Below are positions 46,826 through 54,814 of a stretch of DNA of 64,000 bases, piece by piece. The translations under genes and the position numbers were made by a program. A model generated the notes under the pieces. It did no database searches. It saw only the letters and a list, made by a program, of their open reading frames with translations, and was not told the origin of the DNA. Position 1 is the first letter of the stretch. Every line of letters starts with the position of its first letter. Source of the stretch: Pseudoalteromonas sp. SMS1. Its GTDB lineage: Bacteria > Pseudomonadota > Gammaproteobacteria > Enterobacterales > Alteromonadaceae. The stretch lies in the NCBI RefSeq assembly GCF_021530565.1, contig NZ_JAKGBI010000003.1:366842-430841 (forward strand), in the 5' to 3' direction.

Positions 46826-48256
46826 ATGTCTAAAGAAGTGTATACCACACACTCAATAATGAATGGGCGAGCACTGAGTTCGACGGACACCGTTGAGGTT
46901 TTCAACCCAGCAGATAATTCCTTAATTGCGGTGGTTACAGAGGCGGATGAGCGAGCAACAGAGCAAGCACTACATTATGCTGAGCAGTGCTTTAATGTGC
47001 TCAAAGGCACCGCTGCGAAATCTCGAGCTGATATTCTTTTTCGCTGGTATCAATTAATCATGGACAATCAGGCGAGATTGGCAGAGCTGGTCACCTTAGA
47101 GCAAGGAAAACCAACAAAAGAATCACTCGCTGAAGTCGTTTATGCTGCTGGGTACGTTAAGTGGTTTGCACAAGAAGCGGAGCGTGCTTATGGCGCTGTG
47201 ATCCCAGCTCACACGCCGAATCATCAAATTACAACGGTACAACAAGGTGTTGGTGTTGTAGTTGGCATTACGCCTTGGAATTTCCCTTTGGCGATGATCA
47301 CACGCAAAGTGGCGCCAGCTTATGCTGCTGGGTGTAGCTTTATTTTAAAACCGTCTGAACTGACGCCACTTAGTGCCATTGAGCTTGCAAAACTTGCGTT
47401 GAAGGCTGGGTTTGAGGAGGGAGCTTTCCAAGTGCTTGTCACCTCAAAGCCTCATACACTTGTAGCGCAACTGCACTCTCATCCGGCTGTGCGTAAGCTG
47501 ACTTTTACTGGCTCGACAGCGGTTGGAAAATTATTGTTAGAACATACTGCAAGATCAGTCATGCGTACTTCCTTAGAGCTCGGTGGCAATGCCCCCTTTA
47601 TTGTTTTCGGTAGTGCAGATTTAGAGGCTGCGCTTGAGGGCTTAATGAGTGCTAAGTTTCGTAATGCAGGACAAACGTGCATTGCTGCAAATCGCATATT
47701 TTTGCACAGCAGTATAAAAGCGCAATTTATGAACATGCTAAAAGCGCGCGTGCAAGGTTTAACAATTGATGGTACACACACAGCAGATCTTGGTCCGCTA
47801 ATCAATGAAGATGCCAAACAAAAGGCTTTGGGTTGGGTGTCTGAGGCAGTGAACGACGGGGCAGTCATTGCATATCAAGGCAGTGCGATGAAAGGTAACT
47901 TTATGTCACCGGTTATTTTAGAGAACGTACGGTCCGACATGGTCATTTATAACGCTGAGGTGTTTGCGCCTGTAGTGAGTGTGATCGAGTTTGACGAGGA
48001 GGAGCAGGTAGTTGCGATGGCAAATGACGTTGAAGCAGGCTTGGCTGCATACATGTATTCGACGGATATTGCGCAGCTCCATCGTGTCTCTATGGAGTTA
48101 GATTTTGCCATGATAGGCCTCAATGAAGGTGCGATTTCTAATCCTGCAGCACCATTTGGAGGAATGAAAGAATCGGGCCTTGGAAGAGAAGGGGGTATGG
48201 AAGGGCTTCATGAATACCTCGAAGTTAAGTATCTTTGTCAGCGCATTGCAAAGTAA
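46826..48256 (+). CDS. NAD(P)-dependent succinate-semialdehyde dehydrogenase family protein
   Basis: 476 residues of the aldehyde dehydrogenase superfamily. Motifs: VVGITPWNFPLAMITRKVAP, FTGSTAVGKLLLEH, the catalytic Glu in LELGGNAPFIVFG and the catalytic Cys in RNAGQTCIAANRIF. KPTKESLAEVVYAAGYVKWF and GGMKESGLGREGG favour the GabD/SSADH group, but other semialdehydes are possible. ATG 46826 has GGAG six bases upstream; an in-frame TTG at 46814 lies in the isc terminator. A perfect 14-base inverted repeat lies downstream. Confidence 0.88.
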   Translation: MSKEVYTTHSIMNGRALSSTDTVEVFNPADNSLIAVVTEADERATEQALHYAEQCFNVLKGTAAKSRADILFRWYQLIMDNQARLAELVTLEQGKPTKESLAEVVYAAGYVKWFAQEAERAYGAVIPAHTPNHQITTVQQGVGVVVGITPWNFPLAMITRKVAPAYAAGCSFILKPSELTPLSAIELAKLALKAGFEEGAFQVLVTSKPHTLVAQLHSHPAVRKLTFTGSTAVGKLLLEHTARSVMRTSLELGGNAPFIVFGSADLEAALEGLMSAKFRNAGQTCIAANRIFLHSSIKAQFMNMLKARVQGLTIDGTHTADLGPLINEDAKQKALGWVSEAVNDGAVIAYQGSAMKGNFMSPVILENVRSDMVIYNAEVFAPVVSVIEFDEEEQVVAMANDVEAGLAAYMYSTDIAQLHRVSMELDFAMIGLNEGAISNPAAPFGGMKESGLGREGGMEGLHEYLEVKYLCQRIAK

Positions 48257-48291
48257 GTTCTATTGCAATTTTACTGCGTAGTTAGACATAG

Positions 48292-48333
48292 AATTGCAAA
48301 AATTGTATTTGGAACAATGCAATTTTTGCAATT
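48292..48333. repeat. perfect 14-base inverted repeat upstream of the salvage cluster
   Basis: Arms AATTGCAAAAATTG (48292-48305) and CAATTTTTGCAATT (48320-48333) around a 14-base centre. Each arm also contains TTGCAA. It lies 36 bases past the dehydrogenase stop and 65 bases before the nucleotidyltransferase start, so it could be an operator or a weak AT-rich terminator. Confidence 0.7.
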
Positions 48334-48397
48334 ACTTTAAATTTGTGCAAAAGCTAGGTAGACTCCTTGCTCTAAAGAAGTTGCTAGTGAATATACA

Positions 48398-49285
48398 ATG
48401 ACGAATGCAATATTACCTACACTGGTTATTTTAGCCGGTGGTTTAGGGACACGTTTTGGTGGTGGAAAGCAAATTGCTGAATTGCCAAAAATAGGTAAAA
48501 CAATCATGGAACTCAGCATTATAGATGCCTATCGTGCTGGTATTAAGCACGTGGTTTTAGTTGTCAATGACAACGTACGGCCAGTCATTGAGTCGAGAAT
48601 ATTACCCAGATTGCCATCAGATTTAAAAGTGGATTTGGCAAATCAATCAGTCGATGACGTACCGAGCCGTTTTGCCTCACTTGCTGCTCAGCGCCAGAAA
48701 CCTTGGGGCACAGGACATGCATTGCTTTGTGCAAAACCTTTTGTGTCAGGTAATGCAGTAGTCATCACTGCTGATGATTATTATGGACCTCATGCTTATG
48801 TTCAATTAGTTGAACATTTTTGTAATAAAGATCATGACACTAGCAAAATGGCAATAGTAGCCTATCCTTTAAAACAGACGATGTCTGAGGTGGGTGGAGT
48901 TAACAGAGGTATTTGTGAGGTGTTTCAAAACCACCTTTCTTCAGTCAAAGAGTTTACAGACATTAAGCACGCTGAACATGGTTTTGTTGGGATACATGGT
49001 ACACAATCAAAACGGATCGACGAAGGCGTACTCGTATCCATGACATGTTGGGGTATTACCCAAGCGTTGTTTACACATTTGGAGAAGCAATTTGAGTGCT
49101 TTTTAGAATGCCATGACAGCGATGTCAAAAAAGAGTATTATCTACCCGATTGTATTCAGCATATGATTAATTTAGAGCAAGCCAATGTGCGTGTGTACCC
49201 TGCACGCGACAGGTGGTTTGGTGTTACATATAAAGAAGAAATAGACAGTGTCGCAGGAAAAATACATGAACTACGTCACGGATGA
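48398..49285 (+). CDS. sugar-phosphate nucleotidyltransferase-like protein
   Basis: 295 residues with the NTP-transferase fold. The signature LVILAGGLGTRFGGGKQIAE carries the GGxGTRF loop and the following Lys; PWGTGHALLCAKPFV and VITADDYYGPHAY supply the substrate and metal-binding segments. It should form an NDP-sugar from a sugar-1-phosphate. The next gene, 43 bases on, is a NahK-like 1-kinase, and then comes a GH109-like glycosidase. So a HexNAc-1-phosphate uridylyltransferase role is the best inference. The exact sugar is not proved. Confidence 0.85.
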   Translation: MTNAILPTLVILAGGLGTRFGGGKQIAELPKIGKTIMELSIIDAYRAGIKHVVLVVNDNVRPVIESRILPRLPSDLKVDLANQSVDDVPSRFASLAAQRQKPWGTGHALLCAKPFVSGNAVVITADDYYGPHAYVQLVEHFCNKDHDTSKMAIVAYPLKQTMSEVGGVNRGICEVFQNHLSSVKEFTDIKHAEHGFVGIHGTQSKRIDEGVLVSMTCWGITQALFTHLEKQFECFLECHDSDVKKEYYLPDCIQHMINLEQANVRVYPARDRWFGVTYKEEIDSVAGKIHELRHG

Positions 49286-49328
49286 ATTAGCCGCAAGTTT
49301 AATTATTACACCCATTTACAAGGTTAGT

Positions 49329-50399
49329 ATGGAATATCGTTCTATCGCTGAACATTTGGCTGAGCAGTATGGCCTGTCAGGTGAAGAAATCTCAATGAAG
49401 CCGATTGGAAGTGGGCATATCAATACGACTATGCTATTGACGGATGGAGATCGCGCATTGGTTGTGCAAAAGTTGAATACAACTGTATTTCCACAGCCAC
49501 AGCACTTAGTCGATAATGCTCGTTTAATTGAGCAACATCTAGATTCAAAATCACGGGCTGGCTTGTATGGTCTAGGGATAATAAAGCATATCGCTACAAT
49601 ATCTGGAGACTTTTTGATTGAATACCAAGGCGAAGTATGGAGAGCGCTTGAGTTCATAGGTAAAAGTTACAGTGAAGACGTGGTAGATTGTGCGATAAAA
49701 GCGCAAACTGCAGCTGGCGCATTTGGTGGTTTTGCCAATGCATTGAATGATTTTGATGCAAAACAGCTTAATACTGTGATCCCTGATTTTCATAATTTAG
49801 GCATGAGAATTGAAAAGCTTAAACAGTTAATTGAGGAAGATCCTCACGGAAGGTGCGGATCATGTGTTGATGAAATTGAGTTTTGCCAATCACAATTTGC
49901 ACTTGCTCAAGAAGTGACTGCTGTCGAGGCGACTTTGCCTCTGCGTGTTTGTCACAATGATACTAAAATTAACAACATGCTCTTTAATTCAGAGACGCAC
50001 AAAGCAAAAGCTGTGATTGACCTTGACACGTGCATGCCAGGCTATTGGTTATATGACTTTGGAGACATGGTACGTACTTTTTGTTCACCAGAGCAGGAAG
50101 ACTCTACTAACTTGAGCAATGTCATTGTGCGTATCGATATCTTTGAAGCAATCGTGAATGGATATATCTCGGCTGTGGCTGACAAACTAACCGACGCAGA
50201 AAAGCAAAGTTTCATTTTAGGTGCTAAGGTGATGCCGCTGATGATAGGTATTCGCTTTTTAACAGATTACATCGATGGTGATAATTATTTTGCCACTAAA
50301 CATGATACACACAACCTTGAGCGGGCGAGAAACCAGTTCGCCCTATATAAAGATATAGTAAATAAAGAAGCGCAGTTGAGCGTAATCATAAACACATAA
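49329..50399 (+). CDS. NahK-like N-acetylhexosamine 1-kinase
   Basis: 356 residues of the aminoglycoside-phosphotransferase-like fold, a length near bifidobacterial NahK. Family segments: KPIGSGHINTTMLLTDGD, VVQKLNTTVFPQPQHLVDNA, the Brenner motif LRVCHNDTKINNMLFN, and VIDLDTCMPGYWLYDFGDMV. NahK phosphorylates GlcNAc or GalNAc at the anomeric oxygen. I chose ATG 49329, preceded by AAGGT, and free of overlap; a frame from 49248 would overlap the previous gene. It ends in a terminator. Confidence 0.85.
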   Translation: MEYRSIAEHLAEQYGLSGEEISMKPIGSGHINTTMLLTDGDRALVVQKLNTTVFPQPQHLVDNARLIEQHLDSKSRAGLYGLGIIKHIATISGDFLIEYQGEVWRALEFIGKSYSEDVVDCAIKAQTAAGAFGGFANALNDFDAKQLNTVIPDFHNLGMRIEKLKQLIEEDPHGRCGSCVDEIEFCQSQFALAQEVTAVEATLPLRVCHNDTKINNMLFNSETHKAKAVIDLDTCMPGYWLYDFGDMVRTFCSPEQEDSTNLSNVIVRIDIFEAIVNGYISAVADKLTDAEKQSFILGAKVMPLMIGIRFLTDYIDGDNYFATKHDTHNLERARNQFALYKDIVNKEAQLSVIINT

Positions 50400-50423
50400 A
50401 AAAAGCGCATTCGCGCTTTTTTT
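50398..50423 (+). terminator. terminator after the NahK-like kinase gene
   Basis: AAAAAGCGC-ATTC-GCGCTTTTT with seven T, beginning inside the stop codon region. Confidence 0.9.
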
Positions 50424-50591
50424 ATGTGTTTAATCGCATCCTTTTGCTTTGCCAACAAACCTTGTATAAGTTAGCGTGACAAACTTCAGCGATATACGTG
50501 TTTTATAGCGTCGTATATTGACTAGCTACGTTTTGAACTTTAAGTCAAAAACTAACAAACAGTAAAAAATAGGCTTACTCTAGGAACAAAG

Positions 50592-51965
50592 ATGACTCAT
50601 ATAAATAGACGACACTTTTTGAAAGCAGCAGGTGCAGCAGCGGCTGCTAGCATGGTATCTGGGTGCGCTCAAACACGAAGCCAGCATGCACCGCACGAGA
50701 TCTCCTCAGGAAAGTCAGTCATTGGCTTAATTGCACCTAAAATGGATGTCGTAAAAGTAGCTTTTATAGGTGTGGGCCAACGTGGTTATGGGCATGTTAA
50801 ACGTATGAGCCATATTGAGGGGGCGGAGATTGTCGCATTATGCGACACGCATAACGAAGTTTTGGAACGTTCTGCACAATACCTCATTGACAAAGGAGAA
50901 ACTAAACCTACGCTTTATGGAAGCCATGAGTTGGCGTATCAAGATATGCTCGCGCGACATGATATTGATATTGTCATTATATCTACACCATGGAAATGGC
51001 ATGCACCGATGGCAATCGACACGATGAATAGTGGCAAGCATGCATTTGTAGAAGTTCCTCTAGCATTGACCGTTGAAGAGATGTGGCAGATTGTGGACAC
51101 TGCCGAGCGGACCCAGAAAAATTGTATGATGATGGAAAACGTCAATTATGGACGTGACGAATTGATGGTCCTAAACATGGTTCGTCAAGGCCTTTTCGGT
51201 GAACTCTTACATGGAGAAGCAGCATATATTCATGAACTAAGATGGCAAATGAAGGAAATTGAGCATAAAACGGGCTCATGGAGAACTGAGTGGCACACCA
51301 GACGTGACGGCAATTTATATCCTACGCATGGCCTTGGCCCAGTGTCCCAATATATGAATATCAATCGTGGTGATCGCTTTGATTATCTCACTTCTATGAG
51401 TTCTCCTGCGCTAGGTAGGGCGGCTTATGCGCAAAGAGAATTCGACGCCAACCATGCGCGCAATCAGTTGAACTATATTTGTGGTGACATGAATACCACA
51501 ATGATTAAGACCGTAAAAGGACGTTCGATTATGGTACAGCATGACACAACGACCCCAAGGCCTTATTCTCGACATAACTTGATCCAAGGCACCAATGGGG
51601 TGTTTGCTGGTTTTCCTAACCGTATTGCGTTGGAAAACGGTGGAAGAGGTTCATTCCATGATTGGGATGAAGATATGAGTTATTGGTATGGTAAATATGA
51701 CCATCCTTTATGGGTCAAAATGGGTAAAGAAGCAGAGCGAAACGGTGGTCATGGTGGTATGGACTTCTTGATGTTTTGGCGCATGATTTATTGTTTGAGA
51801 AATGGGGAGCCTCTCGATCAAGATGTGTACGATGGTGCTGCTTGGTCGGTGATTTCGCCACTTTCAGCTCAATCCGTTGCCAACAGAAGTGAATCTATCT
51901 CTATACCTGACTTTACTCGAGGTCAGTGGCAAACAGCACAGCCGCTTGGTATTGTCGGAGCCTAA
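50592..51965 (+). CDS. GH109-like exported oxidoreductase/alpha-N-acetylgalactosaminidase
   Basis: 457 residues. A Tat lipoprotein signal ([20 protein letters not shown] then Cys) points to export folded and cofactor-loaded. The Rossmann domain ([19 protein letters not shown]) and the Gfo/Idh/MocA body with [15 protein letters not shown] and [20 protein letters not shown] match glycoside hydrolase family 109. GH109 enzymes use tightly bound NAD to cleave alpha-GalNAc by a redox elimination mechanism. It has its own 192-base upstream region and terminator. GalNAc specificity here is inference from the family. Confidence 0.87.
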   Translation: MTHINRRHFLKAAGAAAAASMVSGCAQTRSQHAPHEISSGKSVIGLIAPKMDVVKVAFIGVGQRGYGHVKRMSHIEGAEIVALCDTHNEVLERSAQYLIDKGETKPTLYGSHELAYQDMLARHDIDIVIISTPWKWHAPMAIDTMNSGKHAFVEVPLALTVEEMWQIVDTAERTQKNCMMMENVNYGRDELMVLNMVRQGLFGELLHGEAAYIHELRWQMKEIEHKTGSWRTEWHTRRDGNLYPTHGLGPVSQYMNINRGDRFDYLTSMSSPALGRAAYAQREFDANHARNQLNYICGDMNTTMIKTVKGRSIMVQHDTTTPRPYSRHNLIQGTNGVFAGFPNRIALENGGRGSFHDWDEDMSYWYGKYDHPLWVKMGKEAERNGGHGGMDFLMFWRMIYCLRNGEPLDQDVYDGAAWSVISPLSAQSVANRSESISIPDFTRGQWQTAQPLGIVGA

Positions 51966-51966
51966 T

Positions 51967-51995
51967 AAAAAAAGCGCCAAGATGGCGCTTTTTTT
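51967..51995 (+). terminator. terminator after the GH109-like gene
   Basis: AAAAGCGCCA / TGGCGCTTTT stem with a three-base loop and seven T, directly after the stop. Confidence 0.93.
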
Positions 51996-52037
51996 ATGTT
52001 TAAATAGAACTCACTTCAAGCAATAAACAATCTTAAT

Positions 52038-52538
52038 ATGCTAAAAAATATCAGCTTATATTTACTACTTATCATGCTCAGTGGTTGCACTAGCATCCCC
52101 AAAAAAAAGCCACCTTTTGAGATCTCTGCTGTTGTAAATCAGTACCTCACCACTTATCAGGCGAGGGATAATTTTGAGCATTTTCTGTCCTTCTATGATG
52201 ATGAAGTTGTTTTGGAAGACATGCTGTATGGAGTGAAAGCAACCAACAAAAAAGCTTTTTCGGCATTTTTTAACTGGCAAGCGGGTGATTTTAAAGTGTT
52301 AAATGGTAAGCAAACTTTTGAGGTCTCGCAAATTGTCATTGATGATGAGCAACGCACCGTTGTTGTATCTGGTGTGTTTAATCCTTTTTCCTTTAACGAA
52401 CAAAAATTAGGGCCTTGGCGCTTTACAACCGTATTGAAATTTAACCAAGCTGGGTTGATTGTTTACCAACAAGACTGGATTAACTATTTCCCTCGATCAT
52501 TTGTTAGTGAAGCGACAAACTTAAACGGAACACACTAG
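52038..52538 (+). CDS. SnoaL/NTF2-like lipoprotein
   Basis: 166 residues with a lipoprotein signal (MLKNISLYLLLIMLSGC). The mature part looks like an NTF2 fold: VVNQYLTTYQARDNFEHFLS, FYDDEVVLEDMLYGVKATNK, WRFTTVLKFNQAGLIVYQQD. Such proteins bind small ligands or act as enzymes; the role here is unknown. It is alone, 43 bases after a terminator, with 82 bases before the thiamine operon. Confidence 0.72.
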   Translation: MLKNISLYLLLIMLSGCTSIPKKKPPFEISAVVNQYLTTYQARDNFEHFLSFYDDEVVLEDMLYGVKATNKKAFSAFFNWQAGDFKVLNGKQTFEVSQIVIDDEQRTVVVSGVFNPFSFNEQKLGPWRFTTVLKFNQAGLIVYQQDWINYFPRSFVSEATNLNGTH

Positions 52539-52620
52539 CTCAAGTTATTTTGCCCAATGGGTACCTTAGCATGTACACTGCTGGGCAAATTGATGCGCTA
52601 ACCACACTGAGGAACGACCA

Positions 52621-52875
52621 ATGCAGCTTTCTGTTGAGATTAGTAAATATCCACTACATTCAGATTATATCCCATTTATCAAGTCATTCATTGACCGGCT
52701 GAATACGCATAGTGGCCTCAAAGTTATTACAAACACCATGTCTACGCAAATTTTTGGTGAGTATGATCTAGTGATGAATGTACTTCAAAATGAAATGAAA
52801 GCCTCTTACGAACAATTTGGAAAGAGTGTTTTTGTATGTAAGTTTATATCTGGCGACTTATCTCCTGAGGCATAA
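52621..52875 (+). CDS. YkoF/MTH1187-like thiamine-binding protein
   Basis: 84 residues, no signal peptide. MQLSVEISKYPLHSDYIPFI and VITNTMSTQIFGEYDLVMNV fit the YkoF/thiamine-binding family, ferredoxin-like proteins that bind thiamine or hydroxymethylpyrimidine. GAGGA lies six bases before the ATG. The stop overlaps the PnuT-like start by one base (TAATG), and a thiamine-kinase-like gene follows, which supports the ligand. Confidence 0.8.
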   Translation: MQLSVEISKYPLHSDYIPFIKSFIDRLNTHSGLKVITNTMSTQIFGEYDLVMNVLQNEMKASYEQFGKSVFVCKFISGDLSPEA

Positions 52876-53495
52876 TGGAACTAATTTATGAAACCCTTGC
52901 AGGGTTCACTGCAATGTCCAAGTGGGAATATTTAGCTGTTGTTCTGTCAATGGCTTATCTATTGCTGGCGATAAAAGAAAATATCTGGTGTTGGCCAGCG
53001 GCATTTGTTAGCACCTTCATATACACCATTATGTATTGGAACGGTGCGCTATTAATGGAGTCATTGCTACATTTTTACTATTTGGTAATGGCATTTGTCG
53101 GTTGGTGGATGTGGCGTTCGGGCAAGAAAAATAAAGAATCACAGATAGTTTCTTGGTCATTAAATCGACATGTGGTGATCATTGTCGTCACAGCGTGTGT
53201 GGCGGTCATGATGGGTTATATTACCGATACCTATACGCACGCTGATTTGCCATATCTAGATAGTGTGACTACGTGTTTCGCAATCGTTACCACCTATTTG
53301 GTCGCTAAAAAGGTTCTGGAAAATTGGCTGTATTGGATATTGATTGATGCCACTTCAATGTATTTGTACTACCTAAAAGGGTATTACCCGACCTTAGCAC
53401 TTTACGTTTTTTACACGATTATGGTGTGTTGGGGTTATAAGAAATGGTATGAAGAATACAACAAAAAGGAAGGTAAACCACTTGGTGAACTCTGA
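52875..53495 (+). CDS. pnuT: PnuC-family transporter, probable thiamine permease (PnuT)
   Basis: 206 residues with about seven transmembrane helices and the family core WPAAFVSTFIYTIMYWN and NWLYWILIDATSMYLYYLKG (WxxW motif). PnuC proteins are facilitators for unphosphorylated vitamins that are then trapped by a kinase. The flanking thiamine-binding protein and kinase point to thiamine rather than nicotinamide riboside; that is inference from context. The kinase start overlaps its 3' end. Confidence 0.85.
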   Translation: MELIYETLAGFTAMSKWEYLAVVLSMAYLLLAIKENIWCWPAAFVSTFIYTIMYWNGALLMESLLHFYYLVMAFVGWWMWRSGKKNKESQIVSWSLNRHVVIIVVTACVAVMMGYITDTYTHADLPYLDSVTTCFAIVTTYLVAKKVLENWLYWILIDATSMYLYYLKGYYPTLALYVFYTIMVCWGYKKWYEEYNKKEGKPLGEL

Positions 53496-54303
53496 CCTAG
53501 CAGAAGCGCAAGCTATTTTGCAAAAGTTATATCCCAATCAACAAGTTTGCAACGTTAGAAAGCTTACAAAAGGGCTGAGTAATCAAAATTTTTACTTCGA
53601 ACATGCAGGGGCCAAGAAGTTACTAAAGTTAATGTCTGGGTCAGTCCCTGTTGATGCTTTGCAAGTTCAATCACAGCTTGCAAAGCAGTCAAAAGCACAG
53701 CGGGTCATACACATTGATGAGAAGAGAAAATTTATTGTTTTGGAGTATCTCAATGCGGTATCTGCTGACGTGAGATTGTCACAGTCCCTGATTCAAGCCC
53801 TTAGTGATATTCACCAAAGTAAATCATTAGATAAATCAGAGCTAGACCTCGTTACTTTCCTTGAAGAAGCTGCACCGCTTTTAAAGCTAGAGTCATTGGC
53901 AAAACACTTAGTGTCACTGCTTACAAAGGTGGAGAGGGACATTTGCTTTTGCCACAATGATTTAGTGAAAGACAATATCATTGAAACGGCCAACGGACCT
54001 TGCGTCATCGACTTTGAATATGCTCAGAATAACGATTTATATTTTGATCTGGCAGCACTGTGTTGTTCTTTCTCTTTGTCTCAACCGGAAAAACGAGCGT
54101 TAATTAAGCAGTATTATGAAACGCGCAGTGACACGCCACCCATTTATGCTGAGGATAAACTTGAGATATTTATCGGGTGTTACCTTATTTTAAGTATGGC
54201 TTGGTACTTTCAAAGGCAAGAAGTAGTGCTCTATGAGCACTTACAGACATTGTTTAATGCATGGTATGAATCATTCAAAGAAGTGTTGCCTCGTGGGTCT
54301 TAG
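53482..54303 (+). CDS. thiamine kinase-like phosphotransferase
   Basis: About 273 residues of the choline/aminoglycoside kinase fold. Glycine-rich part (LTKGLSNQNFYFEHAGAKKL), Brenner motif (CFCHNDLVKDNIIE) and DFEYAQNNDLYFDLAALCCS are clear. Likely phosphorylates thiamine taken up by PnuT (inference). Start choice: TTG 53482 or GTG 53485, with GGAAGG 8-11 bases upstream; ATG 53449 would lack family support at the N-terminus. It overlaps pnuT by 14 bases, so the three genes form one coupled operon. Confidence 0.82.
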   Translation: MVNSDLAEAQAILQKLYPNQQVCNVRKLTKGLSNQNFYFEHAGAKKLLKLMSGSVPVDALQVQSQLAKQSKAQRVIHIDEKRKFIVLEYLNAVSADVRLSQSLIQALSDIHQSKSLDKSELDLVTFLEEAAPLLKLESLAKHLVSLLTKVERDICFCHNDLVKDNIIETANGPCVIDFEYAQNNDLYFDLAALCCSFSLSQPEKRALIKQYYETRSDTPPIYAEDKLEIFIGCYLILSMAWYFQRQEVVLYEHLQTLFNAWYESFKEVLPRGS

Positions 54304-54326
54304 ACCTAACGAGGCGCGTATGCAGG

Positions 54327-54509
54327 TTAAATCCCACCTAGCCGTTTAGCTAGCTCTTTATATTTTTCGACATCATCCTTGTCAAAGATCGGTTGGCCAT
54401 CTTCATCATGGTCTTTTGCAATTAATAAGTTTTCTCTTGCAAGCCGTCTTACACGCTCCACTTTTACACTTAAAAACTCTGCAACTTGCTCAGTGGTCAT
54501 AGGGGTCAT
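54327..54509 (-). CDS. small helix-turn-helix (MerR/excisionase-type) protein
   Basis: 60 residues: TTEQVAEFLSVKVERVRRLA is a winged-helix recognition unit of the HTH_17/excisionase-like class, followed by a linker and a short acidic-basic helix (FDKDDVEKYKELAKRLGG). GAGGA nine bases before the ATG supports the start. Such small proteins may be regulators, or Xis-type factors. No integrase is nearby, though a tRNA gene lies 211 bases away. Function is unknown. Confidence 0.78.
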   Translation of the reverse strand: MTPMTTEQVAEFLSVKVERVRRLARENLLIAKDHDEDGQPIFDKDDVEKYKELAKRLGGI

Positions 54510-54719
54510 AATACAAATCCTCTAGATGATGTTAGGTAGCTTAGCTACTAAAATCGATTTACGTTTATTATTGTTAAACTCTAAGCATAGCTAAATTTAT
54601 AAGAATTAGTCCAATTGAATATGTTTTTTAATAATTAGTTTAAATAATAGACATACGAGTTAGACTAGGCTGGTATTTCGATAAAGATATGATTATCATG
54701 AAGCTGCGTTACATGCTGT
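54510..54719. other. AT-rich gap before tRNA-Arg
   Basis: 210 bases, AT-rich. It must carry the small HTH gene's promoter and the tRNA-Arg promoter, but I see no clear hexamer pairs. No repeat or ORF stands out. Confidence 0.5.
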
Positions 54720-54794
54720 GCTCTCGTGGTGAAATGGATATCACGTGGCTCTCCGGAAGCTAAGTTACAGGTTCGATCCCTGTCGAGAGCGCCA
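54720..54794 (+). tRNA. tRNA-Arg (CCG)
   Basis: 75 bases with the encoded CCA. Acceptor GCTCTCG pairs with CGAGAGC, the D arm is GTGAAATGGATATCAC, the anticodon loop CTCCGGA gives anticodon CCG, and the T arm is CAGGTTCGATCCCTG. It reads the rare CGG codon. A single gene, no neighbouring tRNAs. Confidence 0.95.
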
Positions 54795-54814
54795 GTATCT
54801 ATCTAATGCAATGA

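Noticed and set aside
52539..52620. Possible TPP riboswitch before the thiamine operon
   Set aside because: Only 82 bases are available, and the conserved core words are missing apart from a chance CTGAGG.
53449..53481. Longer start for the thiamine kinase-like protein at ATG 53449
   Set aside because: It lies deep in pnuT, and the added residues (KNTTKRKVNH) have no family support; the ribosome site favours 53482 or 53485.
54327..54794. A mobile element at tRNA-Arg
   Set aside because: No integrase, direct repeat of the tRNA end or change in base composition was seen; only the small HTH gene hints at it.
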